Assembly: GCA_028871345.1 (NCBI GenBank)
Contig: JAGWNK010000003.1
Coordinates: 1 to 64,000, forward strand
DNA: 64,000 nt
From: Alphaproteobacteria bacterium
GTDB lineage: Bacteria; Pseudomonadota; Alphaproteobacteria; Micropepsales; Micropepsaceae
Reading direction: 5' to 3'
Positions 25,318 through 36,258 of the stretch are shown in pieces. The translations under genes were made by a program, and so were the position numbers. The notes under the pieces are model-generated. The model did no database searches. It saw only the letters and a list, made by a program, of their open reading frames with translations, and was not told where the DNA came from. Within the stretch, counting starts at the first letter, position 1, and the number at the start of each line of letters is the position of its first letter.

Positions 25318-27198
25318 TTATCCGGCGCCCAGCGCCACGGCGATATGGTAGGTCGCGAAGGCCGCGACATAGGCCAGCGTCAGCATGTAGCCGAAGGTGA
25401 CGGCCATCCATTTCCAGCTGCCGGTCTCGCGGCGGATGACGGCCAGCGTCGAGGCGCATTGCGGCGCGAAGATATACCAGACGAGCAGCGCCAGCGCCGT
25501 GGCGACGCTCCATTGATGGGCCAGGGTCTGGCCGATCTGGTGTGCCGCTTCTTCGCCGCCCTCGATGGAATAGACCGTGCCGAGCGCCGCCACCGCCACT
25601 TCGCGCGCCGCCATTCCCGGCACCAGCGCCACGTCGATGTGCCAGTTGAAGCCTACCGGCGCCAGCGCCGGTGCGATGAACTTGCCGATCTTCGCGGCCA
25701 GGCTGTAGTTGATGGCGGGGTCCGTGGCGCCGGCGGGCGGCCGCGGGAACGACGCCAGGAACCAGATCAGCACCATCATCGAGAAGATCGTGGTGCCGGC
25801 GCGCTTGAGGAACGCTTTGGCGCGCGTCAACAGGCCCAGGAGAACGCTCTTGCTGCGCGGCAGCTTGTAGTCGGGCAGTTCCAGCATGAAGGGCGGGCTC
25901 GGCTCGTCGCGCCAGAACAGCTGCTTGGCCACGAACGAGACGGTGAGCGCGCTGACGATGCCGGCGGCATAGAGCCCGAACATCACCAGTCCCTGCTCGT
26001 TTAGCAGTCCCCACACCCGCGTCGACGGGATGAAGGCCGATATGATGAGCGTATAGACCGGAATGCGCGCCGAGCAGGTCATTAGGGGCGCCACCAGGAT
26101 CGTGGTCAGCCGGTCGCGCTTGTTGTCGATCACCCGCGTCGACATGATGCCGGGAATGGCGCAGGCGAAGCTCGACAAGAGCGGGATGAAGGCGCGCCCG
26201 TGCAGTCCCGCCCCGCCCATGATCTTGTCCATCAGGAACGCCGCGCGCGCCATGTAGCCCAGATCCTCCAGCAGGAGGATGAAGAGGAACAGGATCAGGA
26301 TCTGCGGCAGGAACACGATCACGCTGCCCACGCCCGCAATAACGCCGTGCTCGATGAAGCTTTGCAGGAGGCCCGAGGGCAGGGTGTCATGGGCTGCCTG
26401 GCCCAGGGCGTCGAAGGCCGACTGGATCAGCTGCATCGGCGGCTGGGCCCAGGTGAACACGGCCTGGAACATCACGAACAGCAGGACCAGCAGCACCGCG
26501 AGGCCCGCCACGGGGTGGAGCAGCACGGCGTCGAGGCGCGTGGTCAGCGTGTCGGGTGCCGCCGGCAGCTTGACCGCCGAGGCGATGATGGCGTCGGCTT
26601 CGCGCTGGGCGGCGCGCAATTCGGAGGTCGAAGGTGACGTCCAGGTCGCCAGCGTCTGGCCATGGCCTGCAAAGGCGAAGGTCTGTAGCTTGTGCATCAG
26701 GCCGTCGATGCCGCCCTTGCGGACTGCCACCGCCGTCACCACCGGTATGCCAAGCGCCGCCGACAGCTTGTCGACATCGATTTCGATGCCGCGCCGGCTG
26801 GCGATGTCCATCATGTTGAGGACAAGTATCAGCGGCCGTCCCACACGCTTCAGCTCCAGCACCAGGCGAAGGGCCAAACGCAGATTGGTGGCGTCGGCAA
26901 CGCACACCAGGAAGTCCGGCGTCGTCTCGCTCGCCAGATTCCCCAGCACCACGTCGCGCGTGATCTCCTCGTCGGGGCTGCGCGCCCGCAGCGAATAGGT
27001 TCCGGGCAAATCGACGATCCTGATGCATTGGCCCGTCGGCATGTGCACCACGCCGGCTTTGCGCTCGACGGTGACGCCGGGATAGTTGGCGACCTTCTGA
27101 CGGCTGCCGGTCAGCGCGTTGAAGAGCGCCGTCTTGCCGCTGTTGGGTGTTCCGACCAGGGCTGCGTGGCATGCACCTGCGTCGGTCATGATGGTCAT
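25318..27198 (-). CDS. feoB: Ferrous iron transporter FeoB
   Basis: 626 residues, shorter than the E. coli protein (773) but within the bacterial range. The N-terminal G domain has G1 GTPNSGKT, G3 DLPGTYSL and G4 NMMD, with a switch region NYPGVTVERKAG. A helical spacer follows, then a membrane part of about eight to ten segments including the Cys-bearing Gate motif PLMTCSARIPVY and a second gate region. It imports Fe2+ across the inner membrane with GTPase control. It follows feoA by 13 bp on the same strand and probably shares its iron-regulated promoter. An internal ATG three codons later is an equal start candidate. Confidence 0.95.
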   Translation of the reverse strand: MTIMTDAGACHAALVGTPNSGKTALFNALTGSRQKVANYPGVTVERKAGVVHMPTGQCIRIVDLPGTYSLRARSPDEEITRDVVLGNLASETTPDFLVCVADATNLRLALRLVLELKRVGRPLILVLNMMDIASRRGIEIDVDKLSAALGIPVVTAVAVRKGGIDGLMHKLQTFAFAGHGQTLATWTSPSTSELRAAQREADAIIASAVKLPAAPDTLTTRLDAVLLHPVAGLAVLLVLLFVMFQAVFTWAQPPMQLIQSAFDALGQAAHDTLPSGLLQSFIEHGVIAGVGSVIVFLPQILILFLFILLLEDLGYMARAAFLMDKIMGGAGLHGRAFIPLLSSFACAIPGIMSTRVIDNKRDRLTTILVAPLMTCSARIPVYTLIISAFIPSTRVWGLLNEQGLVMFGLYAAGIVSALTVSFVAKQLFWRDEPSPPFMLELPDYKLPRSKSVLLGLLTRAKAFLKRAGTTIFSMMVLIWFLASFPRPPAGATDPAINYSLAAKIGKFIAPALAPVGFNWHIDVALVPGMAAREVAVAALGTVYSIEGGEEAAHQIGQTLAHQWSVATALALLVWYIFAPQCASTLAVIRRETGSWKWMAVTFGYMLTLAYVAAFATYHIAVALGAG

Positions 27199-27211
27199 GA
27201 TAACGTTCCGG

Positions 27212-27496
27212 TCAGATCACCAGGATCGACATAGCCTCGCGTCGGCGCAGTGCGACGGTGCTGTTGTCCACTCGCACAGCGATGGGATCGTGGCCAATGA
27301 TGCCCTCGTGCAGAATCTCGACCGCCGCCCCTTCGACGAAGCCGAGTTCAATCAGACGACGCTCGAGTTCCTCGGGAGCCAGGCCCGAGCTGCCACCCGC
27401 CGCATCGATGGAGTCGATGCGCCCGCGGAAGCCGGCTTCGGCACCGCCAAGGGGCTTTCTCACGCGCCCTGCCACTGGTGGGCTTTCTCGGAACAT
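27212..27496 (-). CDS. feoA: Ferrous iron transport protein FeoA
   Basis: 94 residues, an SH3-like FeoA domain in the second half: LERRLIELGFVEGAAVEILHEG, then DPIAVRVDNSTVALRRREA. The first 40 residues are a basic and Gly-rich extension relative to the 75-residue E. coli protein. FeoA assists FeoB in Fe2+ uptake, probably on the cytoplasmic side. A candidate Fur box lies 24-42 bp upstream of the start codon. Confidence 0.9.
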   Translation of the reverse strand: MFRESPPVAGRVRKPLGGAEAGFRGRIDSIDAAGGSSGLAPEELERRLIELGFVEGAAVEILHEGIIGHDPIAVRVDNSTVALRRREAMSILVI

Positions 27497-27519
27497 GGGC
27501 CGGCCATCCCTACGTAATT

Positions 27520-27538
27520 GCGACCTATTCTCATTATC
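27520..27538 (-). promoter_or_regulatory. Candidate Fur box upstream of feoAB
   Basis: On the minus strand GATAATGAGAATAGGTCGC matches 11 of the first 12 positions of the Fur consensus (GATAATGATAAT...) and then diverges. It lies 24 bp upstream of the feoA start codon, the expected position for iron-dependent repression of ferrous uptake. Regulator identity is inferred from gene function. Confidence 0.5.
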
Positions 27539-27540
27539 AT

Positions 27541-28021
27541 CTACCAGGGATTTCGCCGTGGGTCAATGACCAACCTTGACGCACCAGTCATGAAATTTCT
27601 CGCACGCCGCAAAATGCCTTATTTTTCTTATGGATTTTATAAGGCGCGTCCATGGCGAGAATCGTAGCGGTCGCTTTTGTCGCGTTTCCCAGGGGTCCTT
27701 GCCACTTCTGTCGACAGGGTTGGCGCTCGCCGATCAACCTTCCTCCCATGACAGAAGAGTCAGTAAAGCGCCGAGTCGGGGTTTCCTGTGTTCAGACATG
27801 GGGTGCCCCCGAGGTCGGGACCGCTGCACCGCAACCAGATAATGCGCCGCACTCGTCATGCGCGGCACCCCGACGCATCCGGCGCGTGCCGGAGGCGTCA
27901 CCAGCGCGCCCGGTGAGGGCCGCGGCACACGCGGCCCGCCGGTGTCGTGGAATTCTTGCCGCCACGGTAGTGGACGTTCGGAATGGGCCCTATCGTGCGG
28001 TGCCCGCCCCGGGAACTTGCC
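27541..28021. other. Gene-free stretch between feoA and PD40 gene
   Basis: About 480 bp. Open frames here have no convincing ribosome binding site or protein pattern. Two strong GC-rich hairpins lie at 27872-27899 (TCCGGC-GCGT-GCCGGA extended by GACGC/GCGTC) and 27917-27937 (GGGCCGCG-GCACA-CGCGGCCC). The promoter of feoA must lie at the left edge. Confidence 0.45.
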
Positions 28022-28867
28022 ATGTCGGCCATTGAGAGCACGCTGGAAACCTTCAACATCGAGACCGGCACACGCCGCGTCATTCATCGCGCCCGCGGCC
28101 ACTTCGAAGCGCCCAACTGGTGCCGCGAGGAGGAGTGCTTCCTCGTCAACAGCGGCGGCCTGCTTTATCGCGTCAGGGCCGGAGGCCAGCCTGAGCGCGT
28201 CGATACCGGCGGCCTCGTGCGTCTCAACAACGATCACGGCCTGTCGCCTGATGGCCGATGGGTTGCCGTGAGCGATCAATCGGAACCCGACGGACTGTCT
28301 CGCATCTGGATGCTGCCTGCGAACGGCGGTGCCGCCAGGCTCATCACGCGGGAAGGTCCGTCCTATTGGCACGGCTGGTCACCCGACGGCAGAACCATCG
28401 CGTATGTCGCCGGCCGCGGCGGGGCGTTCCTCAACATCTATGCGGCGCCGGTCGAAGGCGGCCAGGAACGCCGTCTGACCGACACGTCCGCGCTCGACGA
28501 CGGTCCAGATTATTCGCCCGACGGCCGACACATCTATTTCAACTCCGCACGCAGCGGGAACATGAAGATCTGGCGCATCGAGGCCAACGGCGCGCGCCCC
28601 GAGCAGCTGACCTTCGAAACCGACACCCGCGACTGGTTTCCCCATCCGTCGCCCGACGGAAAATGGATCGTGTTCCTGTCCTTCGGCCCGGACGTCGCGG
28701 TCCCCGACCATCCGCCCAACAAGACGGTGAGCCTGCGCATCATGCCCGCGACAGGCGGCAGCCCGCGCGCGCTCACGACGCTGTTCGGCGGCCAAGGCAC
28801 CATCAACGTTCCTTCCTGGGCGCCGGACTGCCGCCGTTTCGCTTTTGTGAGCTATCGCCTCCTCTGA
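28022..28867 (+). CDS. TolB-like PD40 beta-propeller protein
   Basis: 281 residues from the ATG of [16 protein letters not shown]. The protein is made of repeated PD40 blades, each with an SPDG turn: [50 protein letters not shown]. No signal peptide is evident, so it is probably cytoplasmic, unlike TolB itself. Members of this group are annotated as biopolymer transporters or peptidase-related propellers without proven function. It is followed 71 bp later by the dioxygenase gene. Confidence 0.8.
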   Translation: MSAIESTLETFNIETGTRRVIHRARGHFEAPNWCREEECFLVNSGGLLYRVRAGGQPERVDTGGLVRLNNDHGLSPDGRWVAVSDQSEPDGLSRIWMLPANGGAARLITREGPSYWHGWSPDGRTIAYVAGRGGAFLNIYAAPVEGGQERRLTDTSALDDGPDYSPDGRHIYFNSARSGNMKIWRIEANGARPEQLTFETDTRDWFPHPSPDGKWIVFLSFGPDVAVPDHPPNKTVSLRIMPATGGSPRALTTLFGGQGTINVPSWAPDCRRFAFVSYRLL

Positions 28868-28938
28868 CCTCGACAAGCAGGACGAGCGTTCCTATCTGCT
28901 GCAGGTAAGGTTACAGTTCGTCCTGCGCAGGAGGGTCG

Positions 28939-29703
28939 ATGCTTCCAGCCCTTTTCGTATCCCATGGCGCCCCCACGCTGCCGTTCGATGATGTGCCGGC
29001 GCGGGAATTCCTGCGGCGTGTCGATTCCGGATTCGAACCTCCACTGGCCATCCTGACCGTCTCCGCCCATTGGGAAACCGACGTGCCGTCGGTCAACGCG
29101 GTGGTCCGCAACGAGACCATCCACGATTTCCAGGGCTTTCCCCCGCCGCTCTATCGGTTGCACTATCCCGCCCCCGGCGCTCCGGAACTCGCTGGCCGGA
29201 TCGCCTCGCTCCTGAAGGAGAAGGGCGTCAACGTTTGCATCGACCGGAACCGCGGCCTCGATCATGGTGCCTGGGTGCCGTTGATGCTCGCCTATCCTGC
29301 CGCCACCATTCCCGTGCTGCAGCTCTCGGTCCAGCCGCGGGCCGATGCGGCGCACCACATCGCGCTCGGCCAGGCGCTCGCGCCTCTGCGCGATGAGGGT
29401 GTGCTGATCCTCGGCAGCGGCAGTTTCGTGCACAATCTTCAGGCGCTGGAATGGCGGGGCGGGCGGGAGCCGGAATGGTCGCGGAACTTTGCCGCATGGA
29501 TGCATGAGGCGCTGGTCGAAGGGCGCGACCGCGATCTGGAGAACTGGCGGGCGCGAGCGCCGGACGCCGCCAAGGCGCACCCGACCGACGAACATCTGTT
29601 GCCGCTCTTCGTGGCCTATGGCGCGGGCGGTCCGCCGGCGGTGCGTCTGCATGACAGCGTCATGTTCGGTACATTGCGCATGGATGCCTACCGCTTCGGC
29701 TGA
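28939..29703 (+). CDS. LigB-type extradiol dioxygenase (YgiD/DODA-like)
   Basis: 254 residues with a good GCAGGAGGGTCG ribosome binding site. The metal ligands sit in FVSHGAPTLPFDD (His8-type), VSAHWE and NRGLDHGAWVPL, and the LigB closing motif GSGSFVHNL. Members include 4,5-DOPA extradiol dioxygenase and E. coli YgiD, non-heme metal enzymes that cleave catechol-type rings. Natural substrate unknown. Confidence 0.88.
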   Translation: MLPALFVSHGAPTLPFDDVPAREFLRRVDSGFEPPLAILTVSAHWETDVPSVNAVVRNETIHDFQGFPPPLYRLHYPAPGAPELAGRIASLLKEKGVNVCIDRNRGLDHGAWVPLMLAYPAATIPVLQLSVQPRADAAHHIALGQALAPLRDEGVLILGSGSFVHNLQALEWRGGREPEWSRNFAAWMHEALVEGRDRDLENWRARAPDAAKAHPTDEHLLPLFVAYGAGGPPAVRLHDSVMFGTLRMDAYRFG

Positions 29704-29859
29704 ATCCGTTTTCCTGCATTGATCGGTTTGTCCGTGATGACCGCTGATGCGATCATCAGGGCCCGGTGATTCGGCGCCGTCACGGATGTTGCCCGGCGCC
29801 AGCGATCGCAACACTGGCCTGCGGATTGCCCCGGAACCGGGGCTCAAACGGTGACTTAA

Positions 29860-30726
29860 GTGGCCATGGGGATGCTTGCTGAGTTTTGGGCCTTCGTCAA
29901 AGCGGCACTGGCCGCCTTCTTCCATGACGGAGCGCTCAGCCGCGGAGCCGCGATCTCCTTCTATGCCATGACGGCGACGCCGCCGATTCTTTACATTTGT
30001 GCCTGGCTGGCGGGGCTGGTGCTCGGTCACCATGCGGCATCGAGCGGCCTCATCCAGGAGGTCGGGCGCATCGTCGGTGCTGACACCGCGAAGATGCTGC
30101 AGACCGCCATTCACAGTTCGGGCCCGCGAGGCACGGGCTTTTGGGCCGGCGCAGTCGGCACCGCGATCCTGGTCTTTACCGCCGGCGGGGTGTTCATTGA
30201 AGTGCAGGATGCCCTCAACGCCATCTGGCACGCGGCGCCGCCGCGCATGACCTTGTGGCGCTTTCTGCGGTCATGGATCGAGAGCCTGGCGATGGTGCTG
30301 GGCCTTGGCGTGCTGCTGGCGATGTCGCTGATGGTCAACGCCTTGATCAGTGGGCTCGGCGAACATGCCGAACACTTCCTCGGCGTCGGAAGCTGGGCGG
30401 CCAGGACCGTGAACTTTGGCGTCTCCGCGACGTTCATTACCGTACTGTTCGCCGCCATCTACATGGTGCTGCCCAACCGCGACCTGCGGTGGCGCGACGT
30501 GCTGGTCGGCGCCGTGGTGACGACCGTGCTTATCGAGATCGGTGAGTTCCTCATCGGCCTCTATCTCGCCACCAGCTCGATCAGCCAGCGCTACGGCACG
30601 GCAGGCGGCACGATCGCGGTACTGATGTGGATCTACTATTCGGTGCAGGTCTTTCTTCTCGGTGCCGAGTTCACCAAGGTCTGGTCGATGCGCCATGCGG
30701 GCTTGCCGGCACAGGGTCCGCCGTAG
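29860..30726 (+). CDS. yihY: YihY/BrkB-family membrane protein
   Basis: 288 residues with about six transmembrane helices. The family start (FVKAALAAFFHDGALSRGAAISFYAMTATPP) and the C-terminal YGTAGGTIAVLMWIYYSVQVFLLGAEFTKVW segment are diagnostic of the YihY (former RNase BN) group. Location is the inner membrane; function is not settled for the family. The start is GTG 29860 or one of two nearby ATGs (29866, 29872). A perfect inverted repeat GCCCCGG-AA-CCGGGGC lies at 29828-29843 just upstream. Confidence 0.9.
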   Translation: MAMGMLAEFWAFVKAALAAFFHDGALSRGAAISFYAMTATPPILYICAWLAGLVLGHHAASSGLIQEVGRIVGADTAKMLQTAIHSSGPRGTGFWAGAVGTAILVFTAGGVFIEVQDALNAIWHAAPPRMTLWRFLRSWIESLAMVLGLGVLLAMSLMVNALISGLGEHAEHFLGVGSWAARTVNFGVSATFITVLFAAIYMVLPNRDLRWRDVLVGAVVTTVLIEIGEFLIGLYLATSSISQRYGTAGGTIAVLMWIYYSVQVFLLGAEFTKVWSMRHAGLPAQGPP

Positions 30727-30759
30727 TTATTGTCGCGGTTCGGCAAGGGAGTGGCGGAC

Positions 30760-31488
30760 ATGGCAGGGCGTCTCGAAGGCAGGGTGGCGATCGTCACGGG
30801 AGCGAGCGCCGGCATCGGCCGGGCCACGGCGCAGCTGTTCGCACGCGAGGGCGCGCGGCTGGGGCTCTCGGCGCGCCGTGTGGAACGGCTGGAGCAGGTG
30901 GCCGCCGAGGCCAGGGCTGCCGGCAGCGATGCCGTCGTCGCGGCGGGGGACGCGCGCGCCGAGGAGACCGCGATGAGGACGGTCGCCGCGACTCTGGGGA
31001 AATTCGGCCGCATCGATATCCTGATCGCCAATGCCGGCATGGGCGTCTACAAGAAGTTCGTCGACACCTCGCTCGCCGAATACGAGGCGATGATGGATTC
31101 GAATGTCCGCTCCTCCTGGTTGATCGCGCGCCACACGGTGCCGGTGATGCTTGCGCAGAAGGAGGGCACGGTGCTGTTCGTGTCGTCGGTGGCGGGCATG
31201 CACGGCTATGCGAACGAGGCGACCTATTGCGCCTCCAAGTTCGCTCAGATGGGCCTTGCCGAGGCCCTTGATGCCGAGCTGCGCCTGCACAACATCAAGG
31301 TCGGCACCATCAATCCCGGCGGGGTCAAGACGGAGTTCGCCATCGGCCAGGGCCGCACGGAAGACGGCGTGGCGCGGTCTGGCATGATGGAACCCGAAGA
31401 CGTGGCGCAGGCGATCCTCTTCGCCTGCATCCAGCCGGCGGGGACGCGCCAGCTTGGCCTCGTCATGCGACCGATGTGCGAAGCCTGA
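30760..31488 (+). CDS. Short-chain dehydrogenase/reductase
   Basis: 242 residues from the ATG of MAGRLEGRVAIVTGAS; a GTG nine bases upstream is possible. Classical SDR motifs: TGASAGIG cofactor loop, NAG in IANAGMG, catalytic Ser in VSSVAGMHG and YxxxK in YCASK, then NPGGVKTEF. It resembles the YdfG/serine dehydrogenase-like group, using NAD(P)H to reduce or oxidise an alcohol. It lies 33 bp after the YihY gene. Confidence 0.9.
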   Translation: MAGRLEGRVAIVTGASAGIGRATAQLFAREGARLGLSARRVERLEQVAAEARAAGSDAVVAAGDARAEETAMRTVAATLGKFGRIDILIANAGMGVYKKFVDTSLAEYEAMMDSNVRSSWLIARHTVPVMLAQKEGTVLFVSSVAGMHGYANEATYCASKFAQMGLAEALDAELRLHNIKVGTINPGGVKTEFAIGQGRTEDGVARSGMMEPEDVAQAILFACIQPAGTRQLGLVMRPMCEA

Positions 31489-31498
31489 GGCGCGCTCG

Positions 31499-32953
31499 TC
31501 AGACGCCGCGCAACAGCGCCGGGCGCTTCTCCGACAGCTTGAGCACCAGTTCGCCGAACAGGCTGTTGGCCCAGGCGAACCAGGGCCGGGTGTATTTCGA
31601 GGCGTCGTCCTTGTCGAAGGCCTCGTGCATGAAGCCCGTGCCGTCATCGGTTCTGGCCAACATGCGCAGGCAGCCGAGGATTTCCGAATCGTCGTTGCTG
31701 GTCAGGGCGCGCATGATGAGCCCCATAGGCCAGATGCGCCCGGCCGGGCTGTGCGGGCTGCCCAGGCCTTCGGCCGCCGAACCCTGGAAGAACCACGGGT
31801 TGTCTTGGCTCAGCACCAGCGCGCGGGTGGCGCGGTAGACGGGGTCGCCCGCCGCGCAGCAGCCCAGATAGGGCAGCGACAAGAGGTTCGGCACATTGGC
31901 GTCGTCGATGCACAAGCGGTTGCCGTAGCCGTCGACCTCGTAGGCGTAGACCGCACCGTGACGCGGGTGGTCGACCACGGCGTATCGGCGCAAGGCGGTT
32001 TCGACTTCGTCCGCCAACGCACGGCATTGGGCGACGAAGCGCTGATCGCTGAACAGGACCGCATGCATCTCGGCCAGCTGGCGCAGGGAGGCCACGGCGA
32101 AGAAGTTCGAGGCCACCAGGAAGGGGAAGATGGCGGCATCGTCCGAGGGGCGGAAGATCGACACGATCAGGCCGACCGGACGAATGGGGTTTCCCAGGCC
32201 TTGTCGCGGCACTGAATCGGGATTCCACCCCGTGACGCGTTCGAAGCTGTAGGGGCCGTCACCGCTCTTGCGTTGCTGCGCGCGCAGCGTGTCGAGGATC
32301 AGATGCGAGGCTTGCCGCCAGGCCGCATCGAAACAGGACGCATCCTTCGTCCGCCGCCAATAGCCGTGAGCCAGGCGGACCGTGTAGCACAGCGAATCTA
32401 GTTCCCATTTGCGCTCGTGGATTTCGGGCTTCATCACTGTCTGGTCGCCGGCGAAAGGCGAGCCGGTCGGGTCCTTGTTGAAGGCGTTGGCATAGGGATC
32501 GATCAGGATGCATTTGGTTTGGCGGTTGATGACTCCGGCCAGGAGCTGGCGCAGCATCGCGTCCTTCGTCGCCAGCGTCAGATAGGGCCAGACCTGCGCA
32601 CTCGAATCGCGCAACCACATGGCCGCGATGTCGCCGGTGATCACGAATGTGTCCGGACGGCCGTCGAGCAGTCCGAAGTCGACGGTCGAATCCAGTGTGT
32701 TGGGAAAGCACTTCTCGAACATTTCGCCGAGCCGCCCGCGGGGGCCGGTCAAGGCGCGTATGCGGGCGATGGTTTCTTCCACGGCCCTGCTGGTGAAGCG
32801 CGGTTCGGCGGGACGCCGGGTGAGCGGCGGCATCGGCGCCGGCGCCGCGGTCGCCGCTTGCGCGGGGCGTGAGGGCATCGCGGCGGCGAGCGCGCCGGCC
32901 AGGATGGCGCGGCGCAGGGGGTCTGTCTTCGCGCGAGAGGTTTCCTGGATCAT
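31499..32953 (-). CDS. GH125 exo-alpha-1,6-mannosidase
   Basis: 484 residues from the ATG of MIQETSRAKTDPLRRA. The N-terminus has a twin-arginine-like LRRAILAGALAAAM segment followed by APA-rich linker, so export is likely. The catalytic region matches the Mug157/GH125 family: DTFVITGDIAAMWLRDSSAQVWPY, KWELDSLCYTVRLAHGYW, VTGWNPDSVPRQGLGNPIRP, HEAFDKDDASKYTRPWFAWANSLFGEL. GH125 enzymes remove alpha-1,6-linked mannose from N-glycans or fungal mannans. It converges with the SDR gene and lies next to GH28 on the same strand. Confidence 0.92.
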   Translation of the reverse strand: MIQETSRAKTDPLRRAILAGALAAAMPSRPAQAATAAPAPMPPLTRRPAEPRFTSRAVEETIARIRALTGPRGRLGEMFEKCFPNTLDSTVDFGLLDGRPDTFVITGDIAAMWLRDSSAQVWPYLTLATKDAMLRQLLAGVINRQTKCILIDPYANAFNKDPTGSPFAGDQTVMKPEIHERKWELDSLCYTVRLAHGYWRRTKDASCFDAAWRQASHLILDTLRAQQRKSGDGPYSFERVTGWNPDSVPRQGLGNPIRPVGLIVSIFRPSDDAAIFPFLVASNFFAVASLRQLAEMHAVLFSDQRFVAQCRALADEVETALRRYAVVDHPRHGAVYAYEVDGYGNRLCIDDANVPNLLSLPYLGCCAAGDPVYRATRALVLSQDNPWFFQGSAAEGLGSPHSPAGRIWPMGLIMRALTSNDDSEILGCLRMLARTDDGTGFMHEAFDKDDASKYTRPWFAWANSLFGELVLKLSEKRPALLRGV

Positions 32954-33014
32954 CACTGCCCCCGGATGCGGCAAGTCTACGCCGGAACAGGCGCCGCAGC
33001 GATCCTTCGCCGGC

Positions 33015-34493
33015 TCAAGGCCGCACGCAAGTGCCGCTCGTATCCGGCCCGAATTTCACGTCCGGGCGCGATTCTCCCGCCGCGCGCGGGAAATGGACAT
33101 CGATCATGGTCAGGCCGCTGACGTGCCGCGTCCACAAGCCGTAGGCCGGCATCACGTTGGCCCGGCCGAACATAGGCGGATCGGGATAGTCCGCGCGCTT
33201 TTCCGGAATGGCCGCATCGTCGAGGACCGGCAAGTCGGCGGCCGCCATGGGAAGCGTCACGTCGCGCAGCAGCACGTCGCGGATCTGCGCCCCTTGGACA
33301 CCGGTGAAATAGGAGCCGCGCATGCCGTTGTCGGCGCCGGTGATGTGAGCAAAGACGATCTGGCGGATGACGCCGGGGGCGGGGCGCGGCTGTTCCGGCC
33401 GCACGCGGCCGCGATCGCCGAGGCGCAGGAACAGCGGGCTTTCGCTGCGCACGATGCGGGCGTTGCGCACCACCAGCCGTTCGACGATGCCGCCGTCGAC
33501 GCTCTCCCACGAGACGCCGCCGTCGGCCTTGCGCATGTTCAGGACGCGCGTGCCGGGTGCCGGCCCGCCGAGTTCGACGTTGCGCACCAGCACGTTGCGG
33601 AAATCGCCCTGGCTGTCGGTGCCGAACTTCAGCGCGTTGCAGCTGGAATAGATGCGGCAGTTCTCGACCAGCACCCGCTCCATCGGGCGCTCGCTGGCGC
33701 CTTTGAAGCACAAGCCGTCGTCCTCCGAGCTGATGTGGCAGTTGCGCACGATCACGCGGCGGCAGCCGTCGATGTCCGCGCCGTCGTTGTTGACGTTGGC
33801 CTGGTTCTCGACCTGGATGCCGTCGATCAGCATATCCTCGCAATTGAGGTAATTCTGCATCCAGCACGGCGAGTCCTTGAGGCGGATGTCGCGCAGCGTC
33901 ACCTGGCGGCAATCGATGACGCGGATCAGGAACGGGCGGCCAGGCGTCGGTCCGCTGGTTTCCTCGCCCGGGAAGTTGTCGCGTGTGCCGCGGCCGTCGA
34001 TCTGGCCCTTGCCGCATATGCCAATGCGCTCGCAGCCTTCCGCGAAGATCAGCGACTGGTTCATCGCCATGTTGCTGTCCATCACCGTCGGACGGCGGGC
34101 GACGTGGTCCGGGTAGTCGCGCAAGTCGGTGCTGCCGAGCAGGCGCGCGCCTTCGGCGATCTCGAGCATGACGCCGCTGCGCAGCACCAAGGTGCCGCTG
34201 ACGTAATCGCCCTCGGCCAGCCGTACCGTACCGCCGCCTGCGGCCGCACAGGCTTCGATCGCCTGCTGGATCGCCGCGGTGGCGAGCGCGCCGGCGCGAT
34301 GGCCGAAGTCCTCCGGCCGGAAGCGGCGCGGCGGGACGGGCCAGGCCTTCAGCGTACGATCGAGCTGCGCCGCCATGCGGTCGAGGTCGCGCTCCAGCCG
34401 GCCGGCCCAGCGCGGCGCCGCACACGCAGCCATGACCGCCTGAGGGACGGCCAGGACGGCGGTGACGGCTGTGCCGAAGAGGAGGCGACTCAT
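33015..34493 (-). CDS. GH28-type polygalacturonase family protein
   Basis: 492 residues with signal peptide MSRLLFGTAVTAVLAV ending near VMAAC. After a helical segment it folds as a right-handed beta-helix with repeated VENCRIYSS, NVLVRNVEL-like coils. Catalytic-region signatures: NVNNDGADIDGC, HISSEDDGLCFKG and SCNALKFGTDSQG, which give the acidic residues typical of GH28. Family members hydrolyse galacturonan or modified pectins. Together with GH105 and DUF4861 13 kb away it suggests pectin use. It is followed 61 bp later by GH125 on the same strand. Confidence 0.87.
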   Translation of the reverse strand: MSRLLFGTAVTAVLAVPQAVMAACAAPRWAGRLERDLDRMAAQLDRTLKAWPVPPRRFRPEDFGHRAGALATAAIQQAIEACAAAGGGTVRLAEGDYVSGTLVLRSGVMLEIAEGARLLGSTDLRDYPDHVARRPTVMDSNMAMNQSLIFAEGCERIGICGKGQIDGRGTRDNFPGEETSGPTPGRPFLIRVIDCRQVTLRDIRLKDSPCWMQNYLNCEDMLIDGIQVENQANVNNDGADIDGCRRVIVRNCHISSEDDGLCFKGASERPMERVLVENCRIYSSCNALKFGTDSQGDFRNVLVRNVELGGPAPGTRVLNMRKADGGVSWESVDGGIVERLVVRNARIVRSESPLFLRLGDRGRVRPEQPRPAPGVIRQIVFAHITGADNGMRGSYFTGVQGAQIRDVLLRDVTLPMAAADLPVLDDAAIPEKRADYPDPPMFGRANVMPAYGLWTRHVSGLTMIDVHFPRAAGESRPDVKFGPDTSGTCVRP

Positions 34494-34585
34494 ACCGGCC
34501 CTCACCAAGTTGCTCCCTGACTTGAACGCGACGCCGGTGCCGCGGTTTCACGAAGCATGCCGTGGTACCCTGCCGCTCCCAATCC

Positions 34586-35992
<1,407 letters not shown>

Positions 35993-36258
35993 GGGCCGAG
36001 GGTTACCCAGCCGCCGGGACGCTGTCCAGGGCCACGCCGAGGGGGCGCACGCCGCCGCGATCGCCCCTCTGGACGGCGGTCGCCTCGATCCTTGGATCGC
36101 TGAGGTCAGCCTTGCGAAAAACTCTCAACCTCCTGCCCGACAGGGGCGCTGGTACGGATCGGAGCGCTCTTGCTTCGCGCCGCCCGTCATCGAATCATCA
36201 TCCAAAATGTTGCTGATGGCCCTACACTCGCACGGAGTCACCAAGAGGGAGTGATCGC

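Noticed and set aside
23424-25370. Long open frame antisense to the secretin and UrcA genes
   Set aside because: Same reason: codon pattern follows the sense genes, and the sense proteins have clear signatures.
32619-34520. Long plus-strand open frame across GH125 and GH28
   Set aside because: Composition is of Ala, Arg, Asp and His repeats expected from the reverse frame of GC-rich genes; both sense genes are clear.
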